64,000 nucleotides of DNA from Nocardia sputorum (GTDB lineage: Bacteria; Actinomycetota; Actinomycetes; Mycobacteriales; Mycobacteriaceae). Where the stretch lies: positions 744,001-808,000 of the forward strand of contig NZ_AP026978.1 in assembly GCF_027924405.1 (NCBI RefSeq). The letters are read 5' to 3'. This document shows, in pieces, positions 47,090 to 54,041 of the stretch. Positions within the stretch are counted from its first letter, which is position 1; every line of letters starts with the position of its first letter. The position numbers and the translations under genes were made by a program. Under the pieces are notes generated by a model that searched no databases, was not told where the DNA came from, and saw only the letters and a list, made by a program, of their open reading frames with translations.

Positions 47090-47560
47090 TCAGCCAACCC
47101 GTAGGTAGCCGGGTACCCGATCACTGCACGCGTACACGCTGCCCGACGCGGGCCGCGCGGACGAGCGCACCACGGTGGTCAGCTCGACCGTCCCGCTGCT
47201 CGACGGTTCGATCAGCACCTCGCGACGGCCGAGTTCGGAGCCGTCGCGCGCCATCGCGCGGACGAAACACACCACGGGCCGCTCCGGATCGGCCCGGGTC
47301 ACCTTGAGCCTGATCGTCATGGTCGAGTCGTCGACGACGACGTAGCCGAGCTGCTCGGCCTCGATGTCCTCCGGACCGTACTTCTGATACCCGAGGTAGG
47401 CCACGCCGAGCCCGGCGAGCACCACCAACACACCGAGCACCGGCACGACCCAGCGGCGCGGCTTGCGTGGCCGCGTGCCGTACCGGTCGGCCGGGGGGCC
47501 GCTGGGGGGCGCCGCCGCGGCTTCGGCGTCGCCGCCGCTCTCCGGCGCGGGCTGGCTCAT
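47090..47560 (-). CDS. DUF4307-family membrane protein
   Basis: 156 residues from ATG 47560 ([18 protein letters not shown]). A Pro/Ala-rich cytosolic N terminus containing [12 protein letters not shown] precedes one membrane helix ([21 protein letters not shown]) and an extracellular beta domain ([40 protein letters not shown]) with the typical DUF4307 pattern. Function unknown; same position as Rv1081c, between greA and mca. Confidence 0.9.
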   Translation of the reverse strand: MSQPAPESGGDAEAAAAPPSGPPADRYGTRPRKPRRWVVPVLGVLVVLAGLGVAYLGYQKYGPEDIEAEQLGYVVVDDSTMTIRLKVTRADPERPVVCFVRAMARDGSELGRREVLIEPSSSGTVELTTVVRSSARPASGSVYACSDRVPGYLRVG

Positions 47561-47662
47561 GGTGGTCGCTCCCGGGGGGTACGTCGGAACAAATGCGGGT
47601 CGAATGGAACTATAGGTAACGAAGCCCCGACACCCGCGACCGAGAGCGACGGAGAACGAGAC

Positions 47663-48547
47663 GTGAGTGGCCTTCGCCTCATGGCGGTGCACGCCCACCC
47701 AGACGACGAATCCAGCAAGGGTGCCGCGACGACCGCCCGTTACGCCGACGAAGGACACGACGTCCTCGTCGTGACGCTGACCGGCGGAGAGCGCGGAAGC
47801 ATCCTGAACCCCGCCATGGACACCCCAGGCGTCCTGGAGCGCATCCACGAGATCCGCCGCGAGGAGATGGCCGCCGCGGCCCGCGCGCTCGGCGTGCGCC
47901 AGCACTGGCTCGGTTTCGTCGACTCGGGTCTGCCGGAGGGCGACCCGCTGCCGCCGCTGCCGGAGGGCAGCTTCGCACTGGTTCCGCTCGAGGAGGCCAC
48001 CGAGGCCCTGGTCCGCGTGGTGCGCGAGTTCAAGCCGCACGTGATGACCACCTACGACGAGACCGGCGGCTACCCGCACCCCGACCACATCCGCTGCCAC
48101 GAGGTGTCGATGGCGGCGTTCGAGGCGGCGGGCGACCCCGAGCGTTTCCCGGACGCGGGGGAGCCGTGGACGCCGCTCAAGCTGTACTACGACCACGGCT
48201 TCAGCATGAAGCGGATGGAGATCTTCGCCGCGGAGTACGAGCGTCTCGGCGAGCCGTTCCCGCTGCAGGAATGGCTGGACCGGATGCGCAAGTACGCCGC
48301 CGAGCGCGGTGACATGTTCGCCCGGATCACCACCCAGATCGACTGTGCCAAGTACTTCCCGCAGCGCGACGACGCCTTGCGCGCGCACGCGACGCAAATC
48401 GACCCGAACGGCGCGTTCTTCGCCATTCCGATGGAGATGCAGCAGCGGTTGTGGCCGACCGAGGAGTTCGAGCTGGCCAAGACCCGGGTGCGCACGGAGC
48501 TACCGGAGACCGACCTGTTCGCGGGCATCGAGGACGAGCGGTCGTGA
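47663..48547 (+). CDS. mca: Mycothiol S-conjugate amidase
   Basis: 294 residues, GTG start. LmbE/PIG-L-type zinc amidase: H12 and D15 in AHPDDE with a further His in YPHPDH bind zinc, and the Mca-specific KMDRRRLE-like region is represented by [19 protein letters not shown]. It splits mycothiol conjugates to release a mercapturic acid for export, a detoxification step restricted to actinobacteria. Its stop overlaps the next gene by GTGA. Confidence 0.95.
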   Translation: MSGLRLMAVHAHPDDESSKGAATTARYADEGHDVLVVTLTGGERGSILNPAMDTPGVLERIHEIRREEMAAAARALGVRQHWLGFVDSGLPEGDPLPPLPEGSFALVPLEEATEALVRVVREFKPHVMTTYDETGGYPHPDHIRCHEVSMAAFEAAGDPERFPDAGEPWTPLKLYYDHGFSMKRMEIFAAEYERLGEPFPLQEWLDRMRKYAAERGDMFARITTQIDCAKYFPQRDDALRAHATQIDPNGAFFAIPMEMQQRLWPTEEFELAKTRVRTELPETDLFAGIEDERS

Positions 48548-48822
48548 CGCTGGTCCTGCTCGCCCAGACGCCCGGCACGCCGACCGGGCCCGAGTTCGGT
48601 AAGGCGTCGCCGCTGGGTCTGGTCATCGTGCTGCTCCTGCTGGCGGGCACGTTCCTGCTGATTCGATCGATGAACCGGCACATCAAGGGTCTGCCCGCGA
48701 CCTTCGAGCCCGAGCATCCCGAACCGGACCAGGAGGCCGACGAAGGGACCGAGCACGGCATCACGCGGCGGGCCGAGGAGCCGAAGGGCGCCGACCCCGA
48801 AGGGCGCGCCGAATCCGGCTGA
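48544..48822 (+). CDS. Small membrane protein following mca
   Basis: 92 residues from GTG 48544, overlapping mca by four bases. A single helix ([30 protein letters not shown]) is followed by a strongly acidic C-terminal tail. It matches the Rv1083-type protein that always follows mca. Unknown role, presumably linked to mycothiol conjugate handling. Confidence 0.87.
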   Translation: MTLVLLAQTPGTPTGPEFGKASPLGLVIVLLLLAGTFLLIRSMNRHIKGLPATFEPEHPEPDQEADEGTEHGITRRAEEPKGADPEGRAESG

Positions 48823-48980
48823 TGGGGCAAGAGCCCTTCTGACCTGCTATTTGTTACCTTTCCGCCCGCTCTTTCGTCAAAGCGGTAGTCGCGGCACGAA
48901 CCACGGCTCGTCCTCCCGGACAGCCGCCCAGGACTCGTTGCCCGCGTCTCCTATCGACCGCTGACAGTCAGGAAAGAGCG

Positions 48981-50291
48981 ATGACATTCGACGAACTGCG
49001 CGCTGCGCTGCCCGGCCGTGTGCTGGTGGCGGGTGACGAGGGATTCGAGAACGCGGCCCGGCCGTGGACGACGACAGTCGCGCAGCCGGTGGCCGCCGTG
49101 GTGCACGCAGGCGATGCGGCTGACGTCGCGACCGTGGTGCGGTACGCGGGCGGCGCGGGCGTACCGGTGGTCACCCAGCCGACCGGGCACGGCGCCTCCG
49201 GCGGGGTGCCGGACGCGATTCTGCTGCGCACCGGGCACTTGGACGGCCTCGAGATCGACGCCGAGCGCCGAGTGGCGCGCGTCGGCGCCGGGGTGGCGTG
49301 GGGCCGGGTGCAGTCCGCCGCTGCCCGGCACGGGTTGACGGGCCTGGCGGGCAGCAACCCGGTCGTCGGCGTGACCGGATACACCCTCGGCGGCGGCATG
49401 AGCTGGTTCGGCCGCAAGCACGGCTGGGCCGGCGACGCGGTGCGCGCGTTCGAGGTCGTCGACGCGGCGGGCGCCCGCCGCCGGGTCACGGCCGAGGACG
49501 ATCCGGATCTGTTCTGGGCCCTGCGCGGTGGCGGCGGCGACTTCGCGGTGGTCACGGCGCTGGAGTTCGATCTGTTCCCCGCGCCGGAATTGTTCGGCGG
49601 CCGCATGCTGTGGCCGGAAGCCCGGATCCGCGAGGTGTTCGACGTCTTCCAGGAGATCACCGCCGACGCGCCCGACGAGCTGAGCGTGTGGTTCCAGCGC
49701 CTGCAGATCCCGGACGCGCCGCCGATGGTCGGCATCGACGCCGTCTACCTCGGTGACCCGGATCGAGGACGCGCGATGCTCGCTCGGCTCGACGCCATCG
49801 GTGCGCCGATTCTCGACAAGCGCGGCGTTTTCGGGCCCGCCGACATCGGCGCCGTCACCGGCGAACCCACGACGCCGAGCCCGTCGCTCTCGCGCGCCGA
49901 GCAGCTGACCGAACTCGGCGATGCCGTGGTCAAGACGCTGATCGACGAACCGGTCGCGCCGCTGGCGAACGTGCAGATCCGCCACCTGGGCGGCGCGCTG
50001 GCCGAGACCAGGCCGGACGGGGGCGCCCGGGGTCCGATCGCGCAGCCGTACCTGCTCTACTGCCTGGGGCTCGGGTTGCCGCACCTCGCCGACGCGGTCC
50101 ACGCGCGGCGCACCGCCATCGTCGACGCGGTGAGCGGGCAGATCAGCGGCGGCAAGCCGTACACCTTCCTCACGCCCGGCGAAGACGCTTCCGCGGCTTT
50201 CGACACCGCGACGCTGACCCGGCTGCGCGCGATCAAGCGCGCCCGGGACCCGCACGGTGTCATCCGGGCCAACTATCCGGTGCTGGGGTAG
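48981..50291 (+). CDS. FAD-binding oxidoreductase of the PCMH/berberine-bridge type
   Basis: 436 residues with AGGAAAG upstream of ATG. PCMH FAD fold: PVAAVVHAGDAADVATVVRY, TQPTGHGASGG (His70 is where this family can link FAD covalently), GVTGYTLGGGMSWFGRKHG, and the C-terminal DPHGVIRANYPVLG. No second covalent cysteine, so any flavin bond would be single. Such enzymes oxidise sugars, alkaloids or aldehydes. Substrate unknown. Confidence 0.88.
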   Translation: MTFDELRAALPGRVLVAGDEGFENAARPWTTTVAQPVAAVVHAGDAADVATVVRYAGGAGVPVVTQPTGHGASGGVPDAILLRTGHLDGLEIDAERRVARVGAGVAWGRVQSAAARHGLTGLAGSNPVVGVTGYTLGGGMSWFGRKHGWAGDAVRAFEVVDAAGARRRVTAEDDPDLFWALRGGGGDFAVVTALEFDLFPAPELFGGRMLWPEARIREVFDVFQEITADAPDELSVWFQRLQIPDAPPMVGIDAVYLGDPDRGRAMLARLDAIGAPILDKRGVFGPADIGAVTGEPTTPSPSLSRAEQLTELGDAVVKTLIDEPVAPLANVQIRHLGGALAETRPDGGARGPIAQPYLLYCLGLGLPHLADAVHARRTAIVDAVSGQISGGKPYTFLTPGEDASAAFDTATLTRLRAIKRARDPHGVIRANYPVLG

Positions 50292-50295
50292 ACCG

Positions 50296-50336
50296 GCGGT
50301 GGGGCCGAGAGCAGCGAGTGGTCTCGGCCCCACCGC
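50296..50336. terminator. Terminator hairpin between FAD oxidoreductase and rsr
   Basis: A perfect 15-bp stem (GCGGTGGGGCCGAGA with its complement) around an 11-base loop, between the two convergent genes. Confidence 0.9.
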
Positions 50337-50339
50337 AGG

Positions 50340-51944
50340 TCAGAAGGGCCAGTCGGCGTCGCGCCCCGCTTCCAGCAGCGGGATCATCCGGAACGCGGCG
50401 TCGGTCAGGCCGCCGAAGGTGTGCCGGTACGGTGTGCCGCCGGGGGCGTGCCCGTAGCGGTATCCCGCCAGGTTCCAGGTGTAGAGCGGTACCCGGCCTG
50501 GCAGCGCCCGGCCGACGTCGCCGTCGTGCGCCTGCTCGTCGGTCAGGATCACGACCCGGTCGTGACCCGCGTAGTGCTCACGCACCGCGCCCGCCGTGTC
50601 GGTGCCCCAGCCGAGGAAGTAGCCCTCCTCGCGCCACCGCCGCACCGCCGCGAGCACCGGCTCGGCGCGCCGCTGCGGAAACACCAGGCTGGCCGGCCGA
50701 GCGTGGCCCTTCCAGCTGCCGCCGGGGCTGGAGTACGACACGACGTCCGCCTGCGCGCAGCGCCGGGCGAGCGCGAGGCCGAACAGCGCCGCGGCGTCCC
50801 AGCGCGCCAGCGAGCCGTCCTTGGCGAACCCGGCCTGCATCGAGCCCGAGGTGTCCACCAGCACCAGCGTGCGCCCGGGCAGCGCGGGCACGGCCGCGAG
50901 CGAATGACCGAGCGCCTGCTCGAGCGCGTGGCCCCAGCGCAGCGACGGCGCGGCCCGGTACGCCGACAGGAACCGCATCGGCAGCTGCCGCGAGCGGGCC
51001 ACCTGGTTCGGGTCGGCGAGTTCGGCGGCCACCTCCGCGGCCACGGCGTCGCTCACCCCGGCCTGGTCGAAGTTGCGCAGGTTACGCAGCTTGGCCATGT
51101 AGCCCATGCTTGGGATCAACGCCTCCCACACCGGCGCGTCCATCGGACCCTGCAGCCAGCCGGCGACCGCCTCCCAGGTCATGCCCGCCGCGCGCAGCGT
51201 GGCACGGGCTCGCTCGGGGTCGTCGAACAGCGCACGGCGGTGCTCGAGCGGACGTGCCATCAGCTCAGCGCGGGCACGCAGCACCGCCAAGGTGGCGGGC
51301 AGGTCGGTCTCGCGTCCGTATCGCCGATCCAGCGCATGTGCGAACAACGCTCCCTGCCAGGGCTTTTCGGCCGCGGGTGCGGGATGGGTGAGCTGGAGCA
51401 CGTCGGCGAAGCGGAACGCGCGCGCGGTGCTGTCCCACTTGAGCACAGCGCGCTCGTCGTACAGACGGCGCACGGCGTCGGCGATGCCGCGCTTGACCGG
51501 CTTGGGCACCGCGCGCCCGTGCACGGAGGTCCAGTACGCGAGCAGTTCCCCGGGCTCGTCGGCGCGCTGCAGCACCGAGTCGATCACCTGCCGCGACATT
51601 CCCGGCGCGTCCGCGTCCAGCCGCGCCTTGGCGAACTCGGCGGCGCCGACGAGCGCGGCGCTGCGCATGTTCGCCTCGGTACGCAGCCAGCGCAGGAAGC
51701 GGGCGGTCCACTCCGGGTCGGCGAGCGTCGTCCGGCGCACCAGCGCGGCGTAGCGGTCGTCGCGCTGACCGGCGGACTCGTAGAAGGTGTGCTCGCCGAC
51801 CATGTTCGTGACGGCCAACAGGAACAGCTCGCTCTGCGGAGTGCGCGCGTATCCCGCGCCGCCTTCGAAGGTGCGGCCGGTCGGCCGGGTCTCGCTGGTG
51901 ACCGGTGAAGTCGCGCCGGGGCGCGCCAGGTTGAACTTGCTCAT
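50340..51944 (-). CDS. rsr: Bacterial Ro protein (Rsr), TROVE plus VWA domain
   Basis: 534 residues from ATG 51944 (MSKFNLARPGATSP), with GGGGGA four bases upstream. The N-terminal 330 residues are the TROVE HEAT-repeat ring: LFLLAVTNMVGEHTFYES, FLRWLRTEANMRSAALVGA, KRGIADAVRRLYDERAVLKW and AKLRNLRNFDQAG. The C terminus is a VWA domain with an intact MIDAS (VDTSGSM near residue 360, WGTDTAG, ILTDEQ). Ro proteins bind misfolded RNAs in the ring and Y RNAs on its outer surface; in other bacteria they work with polynucleotide phosphorylase or in RNA maturation. Three Y RNAs lie directly upstream on the same strand. Confidence 0.96.
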   Translation of the reverse strand: MSKFNLARPGATSPVTSETRPTGRTFEGGAGYARTPQSELFLLAVTNMVGEHTFYESAGQRDDRYAALVRRTTLADPEWTARFLRWLRTEANMRSAALVGAAEFAKARLDADAPGMSRQVIDSVLQRADEPGELLAYWTSVHGRAVPKPVKRGIADAVRRLYDERAVLKWDSTARAFRFADVLQLTHPAPAAEKPWQGALFAHALDRRYGRETDLPATLAVLRARAELMARPLEHRRALFDDPERARATLRAAGMTWEAVAGWLQGPMDAPVWEALIPSMGYMAKLRNLRNFDQAGVSDAVAAEVAAELADPNQVARSRQLPMRFLSAYRAAPSLRWGHALEQALGHSLAAVPALPGRTLVLVDTSGSMQAGFAKDGSLARWDAAALFGLALARRCAQADVVSYSSPGGSWKGHARPASLVFPQRRAEPVLAAVRRWREEGYFLGWGTDTAGAVREHYAGHDRVVILTDEQAHDGDVGRALPGRVPLYTWNLAGYRYGHAPGGTPYRHTFGGLTDAAFRMIPLLEAGRDADWPF

Positions 51945-52083
51945 GGATTCCCCCAGTTCTGCACGGGGACAGGCGCGGACTTCAGCCCGAGAGGAATCCT
52001 CGGCGGCGCACCGATCAACGCGGGCACGGTCTGCCCGAGTGTGGAAGTCGCCGAGAAGTCGCACCGGGCCGGTGCGCGCGATG

Positions 52084-52163
52084 CCCCCCGAGATAGTTGT
52101 TCGTCGACGGAAATTCCCCGAGGTTTGTGGTGGAGAAGTAGCCGCCGACTTCGCACCGGGAGG
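52084..52163 (-). ncRNA. Minimal Y-like RNA in the rsr leader (no tRNA module)
   Basis: An 80-base stretch that keeps the framework of the adjacent Y RNAs: outer stem CCTCCCG/CGGGGGG, conserved left strand CCGGTGCG then GGCTACTTC, conserved right strand CTATCTCGGG, and an inner stem GTCGGCGG/CCGTCGAC. The loop is only about 31 bases and lacks T, acceptor and D arms. It could be a degenerate Y RNA or a structured element of the rsr leader. A further echo (CCGGTGCGACTTC) follows at about 52066. Confidence 0.45.
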
Positions 52164-52180
52164 TGCGATGGAATTGTGGC

Positions 52181-52214
52181 GCACCCGGTTTCATCCGGGT
52201 GCTCCGAAACTGTA
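52181..52214 (-). promoter_or_regulatory. Probable rsr promoter and 5' hairpin
   Basis: On the minus strand TACAGT at 52214-52209 is followed about seven bases later by a hairpin (GCACCCGG, loop ATGAAA, CCGGGTGC; 52202-52181). The same TACAGT box precedes Y RNA 4. The transcript would start at or just before the hairpin and have a leader of roughly 255 bases before rsr. Confidence 0.5.
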
Positions 52215-52252
52215 GCGAGACGAATCCGCATGCCGCATCTTATTTTTACGGG

Positions 52253-52355
52253 GTGTCCGAGAAGAGGCGGCGACGGCATGCTCGCCGTATCGAGCGACCG
52301 AAATGGATTCGGCAGGAATCGAACCCGAAGTAGCCGTTGCCTGCGCACCGGACAC
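52253..52355 (-). ncRNA. Y RNA 3 (YrlA type, tRNA-like)
   Basis: About 103 bases. Outer stem GTGTCCG/CGGACAC, conserved left strand GGTGCGCAGG, inner stem GGCAACGGC/GCCGTCGCC with one mismatch, then the permuted tRNA mimic: T arm CGGG-TTCGATT-CCTG, acceptor CCGAA/TTCGG closed by a short loop, D arm GCTC/GAGC with loop GATACGGC. It is the copy nearest rsr and the shortest. No promoter immediately upstream is seen, so it is probably processed from a transcript shared with Y RNAs 1 and 2. Confidence 0.82.
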
Positions 52356-52372
52356 GCGCCGCGAAGTCGTCC

Positions 52373-52507
52373 GTGTGAACCGGCCCGAGATCACGGATCA
52401 TGCCCTCCGTGCTCGCCGTTGAACTACCGCCGCGGGGCGGTCCGGAATCGAACCGGATCTTTCGGGTCCGAAGTAACCGTGGTTCCCGGCACCGGGCTGG
52501 TTCACAC
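52373..52507 (-). ncRNA. Y RNA 2 (YrlA type, tRNA-like)
   Basis: About 135 bases. The terminal stem is long, 15 bp with one mismatch (GTGTGAACCAGCCCG with CGGGCCGGTTCACAC). Conserved left strand CCCGGTGC, TTACTTC; conserved right strand TGATCTCGGG; inner stem CACGG/CCGTG. The tRNA mimic: T arm TCCGG-TTCGATT-CCGGA, acceptor CCGCC/GGCGG closed by CCGC, TA, then D arm GTTC/GAGC with loop AACGGC. It begins only 11 bases after Y RNA 1. Confidence 0.86.
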
Positions 52508-52518
52508 ATGCGTGAGTT

Positions 52519-52660
52519 GCAGTGCACCCGAGATCGAAATCGGCCACGGAACGTACCGCTCTGCCGTTGAGCTACCGGACCATGAGGTCCGGGCGGGACT
52601 CGAACCCGCAACCTGTCCATTAGAAGTGGAAGTATCCGTTGCCTGCGCACCGGGTGCTGC
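52519..52660 (-). ncRNA. Y RNA 1 (YrlA type, tRNA-like)
   Basis: About 142 bases. Outer stem GCAGCACCCG with CGGGTGCACTGC (two-base bulge); inner stem GGCAACGGA/TCCGTGGCC with one mismatch. The tRNA mimic is textbook but circularly permuted: T arm GCGGG-TTCGAGT-CCCGC (52609-52593), then CCGGACC, TCAT loop, GGTCCGG (acceptor closed as a hairpin, 52592-52575), TA, then D arm GCTC-AACGGCA-GAGC. A -10 box TACCCT (52670-52665) sits seven bases before the stem start. Bacterial YrlA Y RNAs have this order of tRNA elements and bind Ro through the basal stem. Confidence 0.92.
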
Positions 52661-52664
52661 ACCG

Positions 52665-52670
52665 AGGGTA
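52665..52670 (-). promoter_or_regulatory. -10 box of the Y RNA 1-3 array
   Basis: TACCCT on the minus strand, with the predicted transcript start seven to eight bases downstream at the first base of the Y RNA 1 stem. The -35 region is not recognisable. Confidence 0.55.
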
Positions 52671-52828
52671 GCGGGACCGTCCGATCCCGCGCATCTCCTT
52701 TTCCCGCCGTGGTCACGAGAAGCACATCCCCGGCAACTATTTCGGCGCAAGGTGGAGTTCGCATTGCCGCGCGCTTGTCGGTGTCCTGTGTTACCAATTC
52801 AGCCAAACCGCTCGACCGGAGGATGCTC

Positions 52829-53407
52829 ATGGACAACGTGATCGGACAGATCGACCGTGCACTCGATGCGACCGGAGCGATCGTCGCCGCCGTGGGAGGA
52901 GCGGGTCTGGCAGCGCCCACGCCGTGCCGGGATTGGGATGTCCGCACCGTCCTCAACCACACCGTGGGCGGGATGCACATCTTCGCGGCGGCCCTGAGCG
53001 GCACGGACGCGGGCGCCGAACACGAGTCCGACTGGCTCGGCGGCGATCCACAGGGCGCCTACGCGGCGGCGGCGGAGGTCGACCGCGCCGCTTGGCACCG
53101 GCCTGACGCGCTCGACGGCACGGTGGGCATCTCGCTCGGGGAACTGCCCGGCCCCGCGGCGGCGCTGGTCCATCTCACCGAGGTTCTCGTGCACGGTGTC
53201 GACATCGCGGTGGCCATCGACCGGCCGGATCTGGCCGACGACCAACTGTGTGGCGAACTGCTCGCCACCATGCAAGCCATGGGCGGCATCGATTCTTTCC
53301 GCGCGCCCGGCATTTTCGGGCCAGAGATCGCCGTCGCCGAGGACGAACCGGCGCACCGCCGGTTGTTGGCCTATGTCGGACGCGAAGTGCTGGCCCGGAC
53401 GGCATAG
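52829..53407 (+). CDS. TIGR03086-family metal-binding protein (DinB/mycothiol-transferase fold)
   Basis: 192 residues from ATG 52829 (MDNVIGQIDRALDATGAIVA), chosen because CGGAGG lies six bases upstream; an ATG six bases earlier overlaps that site. The motifs TPCRDWDVRTVLNHTVGGMH and VHLTEVLVHGVDIAVAI place histidines as in the metal site of DinB-like thiol-dependent proteins (mycothiol-dependent maleylpyruvate isomerase N-terminal fold). Probably uses mycothiol; reaction unknown. It stands alone between the Y RNA array and Y RNA 4, on the opposite strand. Confidence 0.87.
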   Translation: MDNVIGQIDRALDATGAIVAAVGGAGLAAPTPCRDWDVRTVLNHTVGGMHIFAAALSGTDAGAEHESDWLGGDPQGAYAAAAEVDRAAWHRPDALDGTVGISLGELPGPAAALVHLTEVLVHGVDIAVAIDRPDLADDQLCGELLATMQAMGGIDSFRAPGIFGPEIAVAEDEPAHRRLLAYVGREVLARTA

Positions 53408-53524
53408 TCGGCGGAAGAGCCGAAAACGGCGCGGCATGGGACTCACGTAATCAGCTCTGCTGCCGAAACTCTTGTCGAAGCCGCATTCGAGGAACACGTA
53501 GCCGGGAGATCGGCGACTCGCCCT

Positions 53525-53568
53525 CCCGTGCGGGAGCGGCCGAACTGGCGTTGCCGCTCCCACACGGG
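53525..53568 (-). terminator. Strong hairpin just after Y RNA 4
   Basis: A 16-bp stem with one wobble (CCCGTGTGGGAGCGGC with GCCGCTCCCGCACGGG) and a 12-base loop, starting nine bases after the Y RNA 4 terminal stem. No U tract, but the placement fits a terminator or a 3' protective hairpin. Confidence 0.6.
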
Positions 53569-53576
53569 ACGGTGGA

Positions 53577-53758
53577 GCGCCCGAGATCAGGGCGGCGACG
53601 GAATACCGGCTCGACGAATCGAGCCCAACGGGCCCGAAGACCCTGCCTTTGGATAGCTCTGCCAATTGAGCTACCGGATCGCTCGCAACCCGGACGGGAT
53701 TCGAACCCGCAACCCATCCACCGAAAACAGAAGTAACCGTTGCCTGCGCACCGGACGC
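53577..53758 (-). ncRNA. Y RNA 4 (YrlA type, extended)
   Basis: About 182 bases. Outer stem GCGTCCG/CGGGCGC (one wobble); conserved left strand GGTGCGCAGG, TTACTTC; conserved right strand TGATCTCGGG; inner stem GGC/GCC and ACGG/CCGT with one mismatch. tRNA mimic: T arm GCGGG-TTCGAAT-CCCGT, acceptor CCGGGT/ATCCGG closed by an eight-base loop, TA, D arm GCTC-AATTGGCA-GAGC. Unlike the others it has about 45 extra bases after the D arm, with a perfect seven-pair hairpin GGCTCGA-TTCG-TCGAGCC. It has its own promoter and is separated from the array by the TIGR03086 gene. Confidence 0.87.
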
Positions 53759-53765
53759 GGATAGG

Positions 53766-53795
53766 ACTGTAGCGGCTGATTCGAAGGGTTGCCAA
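53766..53795 (-). promoter_or_regulatory. Promoter of Y RNA 4
   Basis: On the minus strand TTGGCA (53795-53790), an 18-base spacer, TACAGT (53771-53766), then seven bases to a G at the first base of the Y RNA 4 stem (53758). This is a good housekeeping sigma-factor promoter. Confidence 0.75.
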
Positions 53796-53826
53796 TCATT
53801 TCGGCCCGCGGTGGCAAGCTCTTATC

Positions 53827-53985
53827 AAGCGCGCCGAGACAATCTCCGCGCGGGCCAACGGCGTCACGCTGATGGTGCTCGTGGGTTGGCTGACCTACGA
53901 GGCCGTGCGCCGCCTGCTGGAACCGCCGGTCTCGTGCTGGCCACCGCGCTGGCCGGTTTCGTGTCGGCGCGGCTGAACGACAATT
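53827..53985 (+). pseudogene. Relic of a cation diffusion facilitator (CzcD-like) gene
   Basis: One frame reads IKRAETISARANGVTLMVLV then GWLTYEAVRRLLEPP; after a frame change it continues GLVLATALAGFVSARLN. Together they match the central membrane region of CDF metal-efflux proteins (AEVLAALANG..., WI-YEAVRRL--PP, then G--VLAVG-AGL-VN). The start, the remaining helices and the cytosolic domain are missing, and at least one frameshift is present. Confidence 0.72.
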
Positions 53986-54041
53986 CACGTGCAGTTGGCG
54001 GTGGAGCCGCGTGGACGCCGGGGAGGGACATGACCGGCCTG

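Noticed and set aside
52253..53758. Degenerate ordinary tRNA genes
   Set aside because: T-loop words suggested tRNAs, but the order is T arm, acceptor, D arm, with no anticodon arm and with conserved flanking stems, which fits Y RNAs instead.
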